Assembly (NCBI GenBank): GCA_904501775.1
Contig: CAJGCJ010000037.1
Location: 1-14,728, forward strand
Reading direction: 5' to 3'
Length of the DNA: 14,728 nucleotides
From: an uncultured Bacteroidaceae bacterium
GTDB lineage: Bacteria > Bacteroidota > Bacteroidia > Bacteroidales > Bacteroidaceae
Shown: positions 14,336-14,728 of the stretch, piece after piece
How positions within the stretch are numbered: the first letter of the stretch is position 1
How the letters are laid out: the number at the start of each line of letters is the position of its first letter
Program-made: the position numbers and the translations under genes
The notes under the pieces: model-generated
Seen by the model: only the letters and a program-made list of their open reading frames with translations
Told to the model about the DNA's origin: nothing
The model's database searches: none

Positions 14336-14728
14336 TTACTCTGCGCCCTCGAGCTTGCTCTTGAGTGCTGCAAGTGCATCGATGTCACCGAGAGTTGTTG
14401 ATGCAGCCTGATTCTGGATTGCAGGTGCTGCCTCCTCTGCTACTTTCTTGCTCTTGCGAGCTGCAGCAGCAGCCTTCTTCTCAGCCTTCTCCTCCTCCTT
14501 GGCTACATCCTCGAAGATGCGGCTGTGTGAAAGGATGATTCTCTTAGCCTCCTTGTTGAACTCGATAACCTTGAATTCGAGTGTCTCGTTGGCGTTAGCC
14601 TGTGAGCCGTCCTCCTTAACAAGGTGCTTGGGAGTTGCAAAGCCCTCTACGCCGTGGGGAAGTGATACAACTGCACCCTTGTCGATGAGCTCTGTGATAA
14701 CACCCTCGTGGATTGAACCTACTGTGAA
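14336..14728 (-). CDS. rpsA: 30S ribosomal protein S1 (partial; N-terminal part beyond right edge)
   Basis: The last 130 residues of ribosomal protein S1, which helps mRNA bind the small subunit. The window opens inside the final S1 RNA-binding repeat (FTVGSIHEGVITELIDKGAV, then LPHGVEGFATPKHL), which closes with FKVIEFNKEAKRIILSHSRI. A low-complexity tail follows, rich in Glu, Lys and Ala (KAEKKAAAAARKSKK), ending in LGDIDALAALKSKLEGAE before TAA. This tail ending is typical of Bacteroidales S1 and helps place the organism. The frame runs uninterrupted to the window edge. A strong terminator follows 14 bp after the stop. Most of the gene (the earlier S1 repeats) is outside the window. Confidence 0.95.
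   Translation of the reverse strand, partial: FTVGSIHEGVITELIDKGAVVSLPHGVEGFATPKHLVKEDGSQANANETLEFKVIEFNKEAKRIILSHSRIFEDVAKEEEKAEKKAAAAARKSKKVAEEAAPAIQNQAASTTLGDIDALAALKSKLEGAE

Noticed and set aside
14336..14500. Tandem ctc/agc repeats as a microsatellite
   Set aside because: They encode the Lys/Glu/Ala-rich tail of ribosomal protein S1, which explains the base pattern.

Overview
The window looks like a core-chromosome segment of a Bacteroidales bacterium (Bacteroides, Prevotella or Muribaculaceae type). The evidence is: S1 and RNase Z sequences of that style; start codons mostly without Shine-Dalgarno sequences; TAnnTTTG promoter -7 elements; and a short membrane protein with a PEGYF motif next to an ECF sigma factor. 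Species cannot be set from the sequence alone. I see no tRNA, rRNA, CRISPR array, insertion sequence or prophage. All genes except mazG lie on the minus strand.

Layout from left to right. (1) lysS (cut by the left edge) follows a UDP-glucuronate decarboxylase gene that has its own promoter and a dyad-rich leader. (2) A tightly packed export operon reads tolC-like, hlyD-like, ABC-2 permease, ABC-2 permease, with gaps of 18 and 1 bp and one ATGA overlap; it has no ATPase gene. (3) valS and a membrane-anchored coiled-coil protein form a two-gene unit that ends in a strong terminator only 5 bp before the tolC start. (4) mazG diverges from valS across a short region where two candidate promoters face each other. 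(5) mazG converges on a stress-type operon (ECF sigma factor, short membrane anti-sigma candidate, secreted Spy-like LTEEEA protein), and a 21-bp perfect hairpin separates the two. (6) rnz lies upstream of the sigma gene, and rpsA (cut by the right edge) ends in a 19-bp-stem terminator.

How the parts fit: lysS, valS, rpsA and rnz are translation and RNA-maturation genes, and mazG cleans nucleotide pools. The tolC/hlyD/permease operon would build a three-layer exporter from the inner to the outer membrane. The sigma/anti-sigma/Spy-like trio resembles an envelope-stress sensing module.

Most of this is ordinary. The most unusual item is a 46-codon hydrophobic reading frame directly after, and in frame with, the amber stop of the Spy-like gene. 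It has no ATG of its own near its beginning and stops 12 bp before the operon's terminator hairpin. The terminator abutting the tolC start codon and the ATPase-less ABC-2 permease pair are the next most interesting. I did not find a clearly new multi-gene system.
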